The notes: generated by a model not told the origin, from the sequence alone. 64,000 bases of DNA from Tribonema minus (GCA_017506865.1 JAFCMP010000423.1:1-64000), one strand, 5' to 3'; counted from the stretch's first letter, positions 23,777 through 36,719 are shown. Numbers and translations are program-made.

Positions 23777-25583
23777 CTACACGTGCACAGTGCACAGCGA
23801 GCCGGTCCACCCCGTGGCACAGTTGCAGCGCTTGATGCTGCCGTCGCCATAGTAGTTGACAGTCGCGCACGTGCCGCCATTCTTGCAAGGGTTGGGGGTG
23901 CAGGAGGTGGGGCGATCCTTGGGGAAGCAGTCTGTGGTCCAGCCGTACTTGCCCTCCACCCTCAGGCAGACGGTGTTGTCGGGGCAGCACTTGGTGTTGG
24001 CGGTGAAGGCGTTCGAGGCATAGCCTGTTGTGACATTGGAATGCGGTCAAGCCGTCACGGTGTCGGTGAGTGTGAGCAACAGTGAGACGCACACCCGAGC
24101 AAGAATACCATGTTGTGGGTTTGTATGCAAGGTTGCCAGTTGAAGATGCTGCTTTGGTCTATGCAAAGAAATTGCAGGTGTAGAAGCACCAAATGCACTC
24201 ACCAGTACAGCAATAACGAGACAAGCATTGATGATCACTGGAGTGAACAGTGTACGTCGAGCCACCAAAGCACAGCACCTGAAGTTTTCCCGTACAGCAA
24301 CACGTCAACTTCAAGTTCAATATGGACCCTTGCCTGAGATGGAGCGGCCGCAGGGGGCGTGATTGAGTGCACACTGCCCCCCACACAGGCTCCCCGTGTA
24401 GTTGCCCATTTCACTGCACAGGCAGACAGCCTTGGGCCCAGCACAGGTGCCACTGCCGGCAATGTAGGCCACGCCGCAACGAGCACCGTTCTTGCAGGGG
24501 TTGGGGGAGCAGGGGTTGGTGGCAGGGGGCATGATGCAGGGGGGCTCCCTGTTGGTGCACGAGTTGTTGACGTCGGATGGGTTGCGGCAGAACTCTTCGC
24601 TGTTGTCGGCGAGGACGGAGGCGATCTGCTGGGCGCAGCAGTCACTGGAGCCACTGCAGTCGGCGCTGGTGTCGCACTGGCCGCAGCTGCAAGCGGGGGA
24701 TTGGTGCAACAGAAACGCAAGTGGAACAACGGAGCAGCATTGGCAACGGTGAGGTGGTGTGCCAGCGATGTGCACATATGTGTGAGACCACAGCCGCTCT
24801 GGGGTACTTGAGCATGATGAAATGCGTGAAGCTCAACTTCCTACAAAGGTCACTGCCCAGTACGCAAACGTTACTTGTGATGCTAGCCTCAACTGTTTGA
24901 TGCGTGACAGTGTTGCAAACACTCAAAGCGGCAGCGCCGGCAGCAACGTAATGCCCCAAATAATTATGTGCAGCAGATGGTATGCAGATACTGCAATGAC
25001 ATACACCTAAGTACTCTGCCTTGCACAACATACACTCACTCGAGCTGCAATGAAGAAGAAGCTGAGACGGGCAGACACAAATTCAAACAACCTCACTTTG
25101 AAAAACCTTGCCTGATCAGACAGGCGCAAACGAGTGGGGCTTTCCGTGCGTAGGCCTTGGATGGAGCAAGCCGGCTGCTTGTGTGCCGTCGCATTTGCAA
25201 GATAGCATCGGATACACACTTTACGCTGTTGCGTCTAAGCTCTCGTCAAGCGGCATTTGAGATGCGTATGCAAAAGCCGATGCAAGACCGATGCAACACC
25301 GACCTTGAAGGGCAGCAGACCTTCACAGGGCACGAGCCTCCGTACAAGCTCAGACTGATGGTGGCTTGGACGCCTCCAGCGCAGTTGAAGCCTGAGGGCA
25401 GCGAACGAGCAGCGATTTCACAAGACAAGGCAATGGATGTGCATTACAGCAAATTTGTCGTCCATGCACGAAGTGATCTGCAGCTCTAATCAGACCCCAC
25501 TTACTTAGCTCTCGGCTGGCCTCATCGATTGCCGCGGCCAGGTGCCAGCCCGCCACCAGGAGCACAAGGTGCAGAGTCTTCAT
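23777..25583 (-). CDS. Secreted EGF-like cysteine-rich protein (255 aa, 4 exons)
   Basis: Exons (high to low): 25505-25583, 25304-25391, 24334-24686, 23777-24024; the phases fit and the total is an exact multiple of three. The first exon is a signal peptide (MKTLHLVLLVAGWHLAAAI). The second supplies a Cys-rich segment (CAGGVQATISL...CPVKVCC). The third has a Cys-dense block (CSGSSDCCAQQ) and an EGF-like module beginning CSPNPCKNGARC and ending YTGSLC. The fourth has a second module beginning CTPNPCKNGGTC and ending GWTGSLC. The third intron appears to use a GC donor (TCAG|GCAAGG); a GT a few bases later would also keep phase. Probably a cell-wall or extracellular adhesion or matrix protein; the ligand is unknown. 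Confidence 0.8.
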
Positions 25584-27445
25584 TTTGTCGAGATCTGTGA
25601 ACAGCACAGTGGGATAGATGCAGTGAACACCTCGCGCCGTACCTCTGGGATTGAAGTCCCTCCTCAAGTTCAATTGCCGATGCCTCGCTGCAATCAATGT
25701 CGGCGTTTAGGCGGTGGGGTTTAGGGGTATTTTCATGTAGGCAGGGCTAGGATTAGGATAAAGCTGGAGTGCATCGGAGTTCACGGAGAGGCAGGCCGTT
25801 TGTCGGGAGCATTAAGCGACAAACACACATCGGTTTCGGTGGAACTGCGCACTGCTGTCACTGCGTTTGATGACACGTGCGCGTTGTCAAGCAGGCCACC
25901 GTAGTACAGCCAGCTAACACGGATGAGAAAACATCGGATCCCAAAGGGGCGGCAGGGTTAGGGTTAAAGTATACCCAGCCCCCTCCCCCTCCCATACATA
26001 ATGCCAATATCTTGACTACAGCCCTTCCTGGTCTTCTGTCTGTCTGTTTCTTGGATGGGCATTTTGCATGTACGCAATCCTGACTTGTGTACGAAAAACA
26101 TGTAATAAATGCTCTCAAACCCTGCAGCAGGGCCCGCACTAAAGTGACTCGCGACATTGGGCAGCGACATGGTGCCTTCCTTGAGTGGGCTGCCGTCATT
26201 GGAGTTCACATGTGACAGCCCTGCGAACCAGAACTCATGATATGACATTTGTCCCGTACATAAGCACTGATTCAGGTGCAGTTCCCAGGCCGCACCCACT
26301 TTGTGCATGGAACACAGACCATGCCAACCAGAGTACACAGGCCAATAGATGCTCCAGCTGTAAGGTCCACAAAGGTGTTCAGTAGCGATGCAGCATGTGT
26401 TGTCTTGTTAACAGAAGAGCTTGCCTGCCCCGCAGAAGTCGTGCATGAGTGGTGCTTCGCTGTGGATGATGCGTTTCTGACCGCATTCCAACATTGCAGT
26501 GTCACTAGTGCATACATCAGGCAGCCCACAAGGCCCCTGAAGGCGTGCACAGACGCAACGTGCTCAAGAAGACAAGTTGATCCCAAGTAGGACCCTGAGG
26601 CCATGAGTCTGGCAATTTCTACAGGCTCTGGGGGTGTGACCTTTTCAGCGACACTGTGCTATTGAGCCTGGCGAACTTGTCAGAATACCGCTTCTGTGCA
26701 TTTTCATCAAACTTTGGGTTAGGTTAGGCTAACCTGACCCTAACTCTAAACCACAATAGTTTCCGACTATGCATGCTAAACAGTGGTCATACATTTGTAA
26801 CCCACAGAGCAAGGAGCAGATTGCAAGCACAGTAACACGTACCTGCGATGCTGCACTAACACACTCTGCATATGAGTGCGCAAAGCACTATCAAGCATGC
26901 ACAGCTCCTGCACTGACAGTTTTCAATGCAGGCGATCTCATCGTAGCTGCATGGGGTAAAAGCAGCGCGAAAAGCATGTACAATCAGCCCTCACAAGAAC
27001 TTGAACATGTACACCCTCAAGTTCAATTTGCACATCGTGCATGTCTCAGCAGCAACACCCAAGCCTGCGCTCAAGTGGCTTTTCAACGCAGAAACAGAGC
27101 AAACAGACACTCAAGGAAACGAAGTGCAACATGTTTATGTAGTGTCATGCGGGCATTACTTGTTGACATCAAGTATGTGCACAGAGCAAACAGACACTCA
27201 AGGAAACGAAGTGCAACATGTTTATGTAGTGTCATGCGGGCATTGCTTGTTGACATCAAGTATGTGCTGAACGCATCCGCCATGGCCGACAGGCTACGTC
27301 ACTACATCAGTACAATAACAGGGCTCGCGGCTACAATGATACCAGTGCCTGAGGCTCCACAGGGTATGCTAGTTTCCTCATGTGCAAACCCTTTGCAGCT
27401 GAGCACCAGAATTGCTGAGACGTGCACCAAGCAACTGGATGTGTC
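25584..27445. other. Intergenic region with a local tandem duplication
   Basis: No gene is recognised. It contains telomere-like GGGTTAGGGTTAAAG at about 25957 and an 87-base tandem duplication at 27094-27267. A plus-strand frame of 249 codons (26769-27518) spans that duplication but resembles nothing known and runs into the FNIP-type gene. Confidence 0.55.
27094..27267. repeat. Tandem duplication, two 87-bp units
   Basis: The unit starting ACAGAGCAAACAGACACTCA at 27094 recurs at 27181, with one clear mismatch (attact against attgct). Period 87 keeps the reading frame open through both copies. The near identity points to a recent duplication. Confidence 0.9.
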
Positions 27446-29091
27446 TTACACCTCAGCTTTAGCGGGGTCATGGTATTCTACGGTGCAGCCCTTTGGAAGA
27501 GTCACGCGGTTGAAATAAGTGTCTGGCACTTCCAGGAATCTCAGCGTGCTAGGCAGCTGCAGCTCCTGGGTGTAAAGCGGGCCAACAGTCAAGTACTCCA
27601 GCTTATCTGGCAACTTCAATGACTGGTTGAAGTTGACATATGCAGCATTGAGGTTGAGCACACGCAGGCCACCGGGCAGACCTTCCAACGGCGAATCAAA
27701 GCCACCGAGTTTCAGGTCCAGGCTGTTCAACGCTGGTGGAAGTGCAGGTAGTGGCTTACTTCCCCAGCTATGACACACAAGGCTGAGCCGCTCTAATGCG
27801 GGCGGCAGCGCTGGCAGCACAACAGCACAAACTCATCGTCAAGTATCCAAGCACAAAGGCATAAGTTTGAGAGACTGGAGGGGAGGACCGGTAGCGCAGG
27901 CATGTGGCCCTGGTGTATGTCAAGGTACTCCAATGTGTTCGGCAGATTCGGCAAGATGACTTGTTTGCTCAAGCTCTGTGAATCATCGTTGCCGACGGCG
28001 CACCAACCGACAGAGAACGAGTAAACCTTCGGGTAGCGGAAACGTACCCCTACAGGAAGTTAGCCTCAGCATCGTGAGGCGCGGTGGCCAGTGGAATTGA
28101 TGGAAGGTGCAGTTGTCTTCATCCTCGCCATTCCCGATGCCGACAAGGTCGAGCGCCTCAAGGTTCGCTGGTGCAATATGCAGCAGATCGGCAACCGAGG
28201 GCTGGTTGTGGTCCTGGCACAGTGTGAGCCATTGAAGTCCTGATGGGAGCTCGTCGAAGATGCCTCTGAATGACTGGTGTAGGGTGAGATACGTCAGGCT
28301 GGGTGGCAGGGCAAAGCGGACGCTGCTGTAGTCGCCCTGCAGTACGGGAAGAGGAAACAGGAGCAGAAAGAGTCAGTTGGAGCAGCTGATTGCATGTCCA
28401 CATCAATGTTTGCAGTCAACAGAAGCACAGACTAATACTAGCAGTGGGGGTTGGCATCAAGAGCAAACACACTGCAAGCATGGTAGTCAGTGACTCTCTG
28501 CGCACACAAACATGAACGCATTAAATCATTGGTAAAATAGTCATTGCACCATCGTATGCCGCACTGTTCACAAGAAGGCTCATGCAACAGCAAACACTTT
28601 TTCAAATATGCAATGAAGCTTGCAGAGAGTTGGTGTTCCGTGCATCAGTGTGAAGTAGCATGCATGTGTATAGGTAGAGGTAGGTTGTACCTGTGTCGCA
28701 CCTGTGTTTGATGTCAGCTCACAAGCTTCAATTATTGAAGTAAAAAATTTAGGGTGTATGTGTATGCAGACCTCAGCTTCCAGAGCTATTTGCGCAAAGT
28801 CATCGAGGCCAACATAATGTTGCAATGGCGTGCAGTTTCTTGGCTGCTGCTATGACTAACCTCTAGCTCCAGCCTGACGACATACCGGCTGCTGAGGATG
28901 GCGTGGACCAAGCTGGCGGATGCTGTCGACGGCTTGAAGCGCGCTTTGACTGGCGGTCGGCACTCTCGCCAGCATGTTTTGTTGATGCCCCATGCAGCCT
29001 TGGGGAGTAGGCCTTGAGCGGCAGCAAGCTCGAACACCTCAAGCACATCGACTGCTTCTGCGCGCGGCGAGGTCTCTGGCGCAACGACGTG
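27446..29091 (-). pseudogene. FNIP/LRR-type repeat gene, reading frame interrupted
   Basis: The upstream exon, ending at 28861, encodes DVLEVFELAAAQGLLPKAAW, an F-box-like or lead-in segment. A GT-AG phase 0 intron (28860-28337) leads to an exon starting at 28336. That exon encodes repeats of about 22 residues with the pattern LPxxLxxLxL (ALPPSLTYLTL, LPSGLQWLTL, LPNTLEYLDI, LPALPPALERLSL, LPDKLEYLTV, LPSTLRFLEV). This is the FNIP pattern of amoebae, algae and large DNA viruses. The repeat series continues in three successive frames: breaks fall near 28020 and near 27830. So it is a decaying gene or an assembly with small indels. It ends at a stop at 27446-27448. The 5' end is unresolved; no ATG lies in the first frame, so an upstream exon is needed. 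Function probably protein binding. Confidence 0.65.
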
Positions 29092-29474
29092 CTGGGGATG
29101 CCGTTCGTCACATCTGGGTTACCATGGCCGCCAGCGCAGCAGGATATCCATAGTTGCTCCTTCTCGACCGATTGCTGCGTGCCCTGATGTGTTGCTGCTG
29201 CATGTGTCGTGCTGTGATTATCGATCTCGTCGCTGCAATTCTTTGAGAGAGCCGTTGAGGTGAACCCCAGGTTGACTGCACAGACTTTGCTTTGCGGGTG
29301 ATGCTGCTCGAGAGACGATTATCGCCGCATGATGCTGACGTATTCTTACAGGCAGCGCTAAGGCAACGCAACTGAGTCGTCACACTCACTTCAAGTTTTC
29401 TACTTCAAGTTTCCTTCTTCAACTTGAAGTTTGTTAAGGAAAAAAAAATCTCTACAGTGTGTGTGCCTGCGAAC
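29092..29474. promoter_or_regulatory. Divergent promoter region, FNIP-type gene / PC4
   Basis: This lies between opposite-strand genes. Four TTCAAGTT or TTGAAGTT units cluster at 29390-29431, followed by an A-run. The start of the FNIP-type gene is not fixed, so part of this stretch may be its first exon. Confidence 0.45.
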
Positions 29475-30690
29475 ATGTCATCATCTGAAGAGGAGGAGGC
29501 GGCTCCTGCCAAGCGTGATGCAGAGGAGGAGGACGATAGCGAGGAGGAGGAGAAGGTGAAGCCCAAGGCCAAAAAGGCCAAAAAGCAGAAGGAGGCGAAA
29601 GAAGCTACAAAGGATTTTGAGTCTGGCGTGGAGATCGGCGGGACAAGACGCATCTCAGGCAAGTTGGCATCGCATGTGCTTCCGTTATGCCCGTGTTGGC
29701 AGTTGCTTGCACGAAGCATGGCAGGCACTGCGTCCTCCGCTACCAATTGCGTACATGGCGGCCGTGGACATACAAGATGCGATGGAGCAAAGCAAGCATG
29801 ATCGGAAGATATCGTTCTGGATTTCACAGCATCAAGCATGGATCCCGTCCATGTTCAGCGCAGTGGTCTTGATTACACACAAGCTGCCTGTCTCGCATCA
29901 TCGATCAGAATGTGATGATGCTTTACAGAGTTTGTGTCACGTTCTACAACAGTACAAGATCACTGATGCCATCACCTACCCATACACACAGCTGCGCGTA
30001 CTCTAATGCTCAGCTACCACAAATTGGCCAGCTTCAGTATGCACTGCAGGCCCTATGCTGGTCATCTGCTGCTTGCACACAATCATCAAACCAACTGACG
30101 TCATCAAAATGCAGTGGCCATTGCATTTTGAAATTTTGGATGTCATCGCGACTAGACATCATGATACAGGTTCATACTCTATTGTGGCCGGCTCCAATGC
30201 CATTGCAGGGTGAGCAAGAGGGCAGAGGATTCTCAACATGCGCAAATTGAGTTTTTTACAAACTGTGCATAGACTACTCTGAGTGCACTCCGTAGTGTGC
30301 CAGCGGCTTCGTACTGCAAATGTTGCCAACCATATACATGTGCTCACCAGCAAGCTATGTGCAGTATGTAACCTGGTCAGAAAACGTAACGTTTTGGTTG
30401 AAACATTCAGCTGTCACAATGAGCAATCACGCCCAGTACGCACCTGCGCATATGAAACATTCACCTCACCTAACCCTAGCCCTGATTACACAACATGCTG
30501 CCCTGTGCCCTCCTAAATCTCTTCAGTGCGAACATTCAAGGGCAAAACCCTGATTGACATCAGGGAGTACTACACGGACAGCAGCGGCACGGCCAAGCCC
30601 GGCAAGAAGGGCATCAGCCTCAGCCCTGAGCAGTGGAATGGCCTCAAGGCAATTGTGGATGATGTCGACGAGGCTATTGCCAACATATAG
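29475..30690 (+). CDS. SUB1: PC4/Sub1-type transcriptional coactivator (115 aa, 2 exons)
   Basis: Exons 29475-29658 and 30527-30690 join in phase 1. The first exon encodes an acidic, Ser-rich start ([15 protein letters not shown]), a second acidic block and a Lys-rich nuclear signal ([18 protein letters not shown]). The PC4 domain begins at about residue 50 and runs [20 protein letters not shown]. It ends [20 protein letters not shown] then a short acidic tail. It is a single-stranded DNA-binding coactivator of RNA polymerase II. The junction requires a GC donor, CATCTCAG|GCAAGT, since only this split restores the conserved VRxFKGK core. The length is normal for the family (human 127 aa). It is divergent from the FNIP-type gene. 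Confidence 0.92.
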
Positions 30691-32004
30691 CGCTACTTAG
30701 GGGGTAGTGATTGAGCACTGGTGCAGCAGCTCAATGGTCAGCATCCAAAGTCTATACTGCGCCATAAGTGCCGGAGCATCTATTGAGCACATCCTTTTGC
30801 ACATGGGAAGCAGGCATCAACATGCTGAGTACATGGACGCTGCAAACGGCTTTGCATGTTTGCTCAAGGAGCCAAAGGGTTGTCGCATTTCCCACTCTCA
30901 ATTGCATGTGTGAAGGGAGGGGGGACCGGGGGGGGGGGGGGGAGGGCACTGGGTTTGCGGTTTTGCAATGCTCACCATTAGTGGCGCAACTCACCACAAA
31001 CATGCATTATGAAGACAGGCTGCCCACCGCATTCGTTTGCTGGTGTTGTGTTCTGGGTGTCGTAGCTATGCCCGCATGCAGCCTGCGTGTGTGCCAAGTG
31101 ACCAATATCACTTGACGAATCCATTGCCTTCCTTTTTAGTGTGACCGCTGATTCTTGCTGTTGCGGACATGAATGCACCATGATGTAACCTAGCGAAACC
31201 GCATGCATGCTGTGTCATTTTTCAAGTGTTGTGTACACAATAAATGCTCATGTGCTACATGCATCCTGCTACAGTAAGTGTTGTGCCTTGTTGCAAATCA
31301 ATCTGCCTAGTTGTGTGTTCAAATTGCCTCTGCGGTTGTTAATGCTAATGCTTCAGCAGCTGCTGCATGCATCCAGCAATGATCAATGACCGTGCGTGCT
31401 GCTTGTACCATCATCATACATCTACAGATTGCTGCTCGTGGTGTCATGTTTGACATTGAACCAGCAGCAGCCATTCACTGAATGCCTGAGTGACGGCATG
31501 GGTTGAAGCGCAGAGGAAATGCCCGCACTGTGTCCTGTACAATGAGAGCCACGCAGGCACTGTGATGCCTTCGTTGGCAACATCAATGCTGATATTGGGC
31601 TCAAACCTGCACTACCAGAAGCCCAGAGGAAGCCACGGAAGATGTATGTATGCATCACAGACAAAGTCTCACACTGCCGCGCAATGCGTGTGCAAGCCGA
31701 ATGGCGATTGCCACCATCTGGCCTGCCAGCATGTCAAGTGTTTCTAAAACGTCACCTTCGGTGTTCAGCTGGAGATTGGCATCGACATCACACTGCAGCA
31801 GGGCAGCAGGGCAGAAACACATGCCAAAAATGTATGTTTGAATGGCAAAGAAGTGTGTGGAATTTACAGTATTTACAGGCTTGACAGCAACGCGCTGCAA
31901 CACTTGCGCTTGCGTGCACAGACAAGAGGCTGGCAACAGTCAACTGCGGTACAATTTGATGGTGTTGCATAACGACACATCAAGGCCAACCGGCACCTGA
32001 CCGC
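30691..32004. other. Intergenic region between convergent genes
   Basis: This is the 3' flank of PC4 and of SIN3. It includes a G-rich tract at about 30915-30946 with a run of 15 G, a possible quadruplex former. No gene is recognised. Confidence 0.6.
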
Positions 32005-35000
32005 TCAGGCCGCAGTCATACTCGCACTTGCACCGTCATCACCACCCATTTCCGCAGCCGTTGCTGTAGCCACAGTGCGTGCTTCTGCCACTGGAGTTGC
32101 TGCTGCTTCCGCTGGCGAGCTACCAGCAACAGGTGGCATACCTGGAGCCGGCGTTGCTGACGCAGGTGCTGCTGCACCATCCACGTCCATCGCTGCTGCT
32201 GCTGCTGCCGCTTTCGCTGCTGCCGGTGCCGCTGCCGTTGCTGCTGGCGCCGCTGCCGCTGCTGCTGGCGCCGCTGCTGCTGCCGCCGGCGCTGCTGCCG
32301 CTGCCGCCGGCGCTGCTGCCGCTGCAGCTGCCGCTGGCGCGGCTGCCGCTGCCGGCACACCTTCCGTCGCTGCCGCCGCCGCGTCTGCCACTCGCTCCTG
32401 CTGCTGCGGCGGCGGCGGCGGCACCTTCACCGCAGCACGCAGCAACAGCACTGGCTCTGTGACTCCCTCTCCGACACTATCACCGCGATTGCTGTAACTG
32501 ATTGCGAACAGTTGGCAGCCGGGCGCGACAGCCGCCAGTGCACGCTCCTCTTGCATGCGCAGGCCGTCGCCGGAGCCGTGCTGCAGGCCAGCAAGCTGAG
32601 CGCTGATGGGGTCGGACGCGGCTGCCAGCGCATGCTTCACGACGGAGTGCGCCACCGCATCCAGCGTGCAGAAGAGGTAGGCGTCGCCGCCCATCATGCG
32701 GCGCGTCGCGTCCTCAAATGCGTCCGCGGAGATCGCGCCGCACAGCCACGCGCACGCCACCGACACCCACGCTGTGTAGCGGTCGCCGACTGCAGCGCTG
32801 CCAGCGCCGCTGTTGGCGTGCTGCGTTGACTCTTTGTGGGCAGGTGCCGCCGCTGCCTCAGCAGGCGCCGCCGCAGCAGGGACGGCAGCAGCGGCGCCCG
32901 GCGCAGCAGCGGTGGTGCTAGCAGAAGCGGCGTCAGCTGCGGGTGGTGTGGGCGGCAAGCCGTCGGCGCTGGCTGCATCTGCTGAGTTCGCAGGGTGAAC
33001 CTGACGCGCGACATCTGTGCCACGAAGCAGCCGGGCAGCGCGCAGCAGCCGCTGCACCAGTACTGCAAAGATGCGCACGCAAACATACCCCTCCTCCCCT
33101 GTCACTACTCCTTGCCCGCCATCGCTTTCGCCAGCGTTCCCGTCTGGCCGTGCTGGCTGCTTGTCTGTTTTCTCGGTGTGTGCGACGTTGCTCGCAGCTC
33201 CATCCTCAGCAGCAGCAGCAGCAGCAGCAGCTGGGGCAGCGGCAACAGCAGCAGGATTGGCGTTGAAAGCACGGCGTTGCTCCGCGGTGCCACTTGCCGC
33301 TGCTGCCAAGCACCCCCTACCGAACAGGCTCACAAGCATCTGCTCCAGAGCATCAGCTGCTATGGCGGCGCTGCCGCTGCCTGCGTCGCCGCTGCTGCCG
33401 CCACCCTCGGAAGCTGAGCGCTGTTGCGCATCCGCCGCAAGCAGCACGAGCCTGTGCGCATCACGCGCGGCAGTGGCGACGTCCGCAGCGCTGGCAGCAG
33501 CACCAGTGCCTCCCTCCGAGCTGCCATCGTGGCGCAGCGACAGCGGCACACACAGGTGAAAGGCGCCACCGCTGCCAGCTGCGCCGCCAGTGGGTGCGCA
33601 GGCTGCACCGCTGCCGCCCGTGGCCTCCTCCGCGGCAGCAGCAGCAGCAGCGCATTGCCGTATTTCGCCGAGCAGCGTGGCAGCGCTCAGGGCGCGCCTG
33701 TCCTCGCCCTTGAAGTGCGCGCTGCGGTGGTCCAGCGCCTTAACAAGGCTGTTCTTCTTTACGGTCGCCGACCACGCGCGCTCCATGTCCCGCTTTGCCG
33801 CCAGCCACTCCGCCTCCTTCTGCTGCACGCGCCGCAGCACCAGCGGCACCGCCGCCGCCGGCGCCTTGAACAGCAGCTCCAGCATCGCCTCCCCACGCTC
33901 CCCGTACAGGCGCGCGATCGCCGCGCGGTGCGTCGCCCCCAGCGCACGCGAGTCCAGGTGGTACTCGCAGCGCAGCGGCAGCGCCGGCGGCGTGCTGTCA
34001 AAGCCCGCGCGCGCCTCCGCCTGCACTGCGGCCAGCATGGCTATCTCCTGCGCGACGGGCTCCAGGCGCTGCCGCGCGGACGCGAGCGCGCCAATCATGA
34101 CGTCGAGCTCGAACCTCTCGTCTTCAACTCTGAAGATGTGACGCTCTGCGGTGGAGCGCTGCATGTGGCGGAAGTTCTCGCTGCCGACGGGCATGCTCAC
34201 CCAGACGTCGTTGAGCACCGCTGCCTCCGCGCAGCCGCCGCGCCCGCTGCACAGCGGCGGCGGGTAGATGCGCGGCGGCGGCAGCGCCCAGTAGCTCGGC
34301 GTGCACTTGCGGCTGCCGCTGAGGTCCAGCTCCGAAACCGCAACGTTGTAGTTGGCGCCGGCCGCGGTCTGCGCGGCGCGCAGGCGCAGCACGCGCTCAA
34401 ACTCCTCCATGAGCGAAGTTGCGGTTGAGCGCGAGGTTGAAGTTGACGTGTCGAAGAGCTCGCGCGCAGCGGCGAGCAGGTCACTGAGCGCGTACACCTC
34501 GCTGGCGTACAGCGCTAGCGCCTTCAAGAACTCCTTCCAGAGGTCGCGCCCCAGCGCCGCGCGCGCCGCGTCAAAGAACTGCTTCTCCGTCGCCGAGCTG
34601 TAGCACGCGAGCGCTGCCGCGCCTTCCACGTCGCCGCCGCCGCCGCCTCCGCTGCTGCCGCCGCCTCTGCTGCGCATTTTGGCGTGCGGTTGGTGTCTAG
34701 CGCTGCCATGGGGCTGAGCAGCGCTGCCGGGCATGAGAGCGGAGTCGTTGTCGTCAATGGCGTCGTTGGAGGGCATGTGCGCGCGTCTCTTGCCCCTGGC
34801 GCGGTGGTGATGATCATCCGCCAAGTCCGATGGCTCATAGCCCTCGTCATCTGCACCGCAGACGACGTGAACAAGGCGAATTGCATGGATCAGCGCCGCC
34901 GAATGATGGGCATTGTGAGAAGGCATGTCAGAAAGAGCAAACCACTTCGAAACTTGCTTTCGGCACTGTTTGCCAAATCTCGGTGACGCCGCGAAGACAG

Positions 35001-36681
35001 CAAAGCGCTGTCATGAGGTGTTGAGCTGTGACAAGCGATGATGCTCATCCCCAAGGAAGAACACGCCAGCATGGCAGCAACAATGCTGCTGCTCTCTCGC
35101 ATGTGTGACATGATTGAAGCCCTAATACATCCCCTAGCCCTAACCCTAATGCGGTCGCAAGGTCAGGGTCCCATCTGTACATGAGGGCTGTTGAATCATA
35201 ACATGGCTGCTTACCCACCATAGTAGCAAGTGTGCAAGTGTGACATTTGAAAGATTTGCAGTGTCTGCTAACGTCCTGGTTGATACTCAGGCTTGTGTTG
35301 TGAGCTACGGTTGGAGTTAGGATTAGCATTGTTTTGCGCCAGACAAGGTGAGTAGTGCATACGCCAACAGTACAGCATCCTACGCCAGTTTCACAGTGTG
35401 CGCTTTATAATACTCACTATAAAGACAGTTGAACTTGAAGTTGCAGCACACACTCAGTGCAACATTGCTATTGTAGCCTTGCCACCAACGTGCAATGCAC
35501 GCTTAAAAGTACTCCGTCTTGCTCTGTCAGCAAGGAACCAGCGGTCAGCCCTGCAGATGTTATTGCACCACAATCGACACCAGCACACGCGTGCTACAGC
35601 CTGACTGTTCCAGGCACAGTCCGCAATGGCCCGCGTTGATTATTTGCATGCACACTCTATAATGTGTAGCAGTGCTGCTGCATTTGCATGCAAACTACAC
35701 TGCTACAGCAATCTGCCTGAGCACTGCCATCGACAGGACAGCACTGAAGCAGCCGTGCACTTTGAAAACAGCAGAACCTGCATAGACTCTTGTCTACCAG
35801 CTCATCGTCTCTTGGCAGCTGCATCCTGCAAGCCTCTCACTCGCCGCCCGCTGCCCTAGACAATTCATATCGTAGGTGATTGCCCCCTGCAAGCTGTGCT
35901 CACTCAACAGTTACAAAAGCAGCAACTGCCAGAGGCCACTCACCGTCCATGGCGTCAACTCCATATTCGTCAACACCGCTCATCGCGGCATCCTCTGCTC
36001 CCCCCGCCCCCTGCCACTCCTCCCCCTCCCCATACGCCACCCTCTGCCGCTTCTGTTTGCGCTTCCCTCCGCCTTCCCCCCCGCCGCGAGCGCCCCCCCC
36101 CTTCTCCCTCGTACCCCCGCCCCCACCAGCCGGCCGTTTCTGTAACTGCTTCTTGCGCAGCCGGCTCTCCGCCGCCGCCGCGAGCCGCGCGATGCGCGAC
36201 TTGCCCTCGCCGCTCTTATCGTCCGGCATAAACGCGGCAAACTCGCGCAGCAGATCGGGGTCGTCGCAGAACAGCCGCGCCACGTGGTCCAGCACCGAGT
36301 CGAGGTCCTTCTGCTGGTCCTCGTACTTCTGCAGCCACTCCACAAAGCCCATGTACGTGGCGCTCTCCTCGCCGAAGCGCTCGCGGATCTTCGCCACGTA
36401 GTGCACCGCCGCGTTCAGGTGCTGCGGCGGCGGACCATCCGGCCCCGCCTCCCCCCCCCCCTCCTCACCGGGCTGCGCGGCCGCGGCGCTGCCGTCAGCA
36501 TTGCCCAGCGCCTCTGGCGCCGCCGACTGCTTCCCCTGGCGCTGCTGCTGCCGCTGCTGTTGCTCAAATGTGGCGGCGCCGGATAGCTTCCCCATGCTGC
36601 CAGCGAGCGCCGGCGAGCCGTTGACGCCGGACTCCCCGCCATCGTCGCCCCCCCTTCCTCCCCTCGACTGCGCTGCTGCCG

Positions 36682-36719
<38 letters not shown>

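Noticed and set aside
23783-24811. Plus-strand frames overlapping the EGF-like gene
   Set aside because: They are complements of the Cys-rich exons; the minus-strand exons have consistent splice phases and EGF spacing.
26769-27518. Plus-strand frame of 249 codons as a gene
   Set aside because: No recognisable domain, low-complexity duplication inside, and its end overlaps the FNIP-type gene on the other strand. Kept only as an observation linked to the tandem duplication.
32075-34428. Long plus-strand frames opposite the SIN3 last exon
   Set aside because: They are shadows of Ala-, Arg- and Gln-rich coding DNA. The minus strand has clear SIN3 domains.
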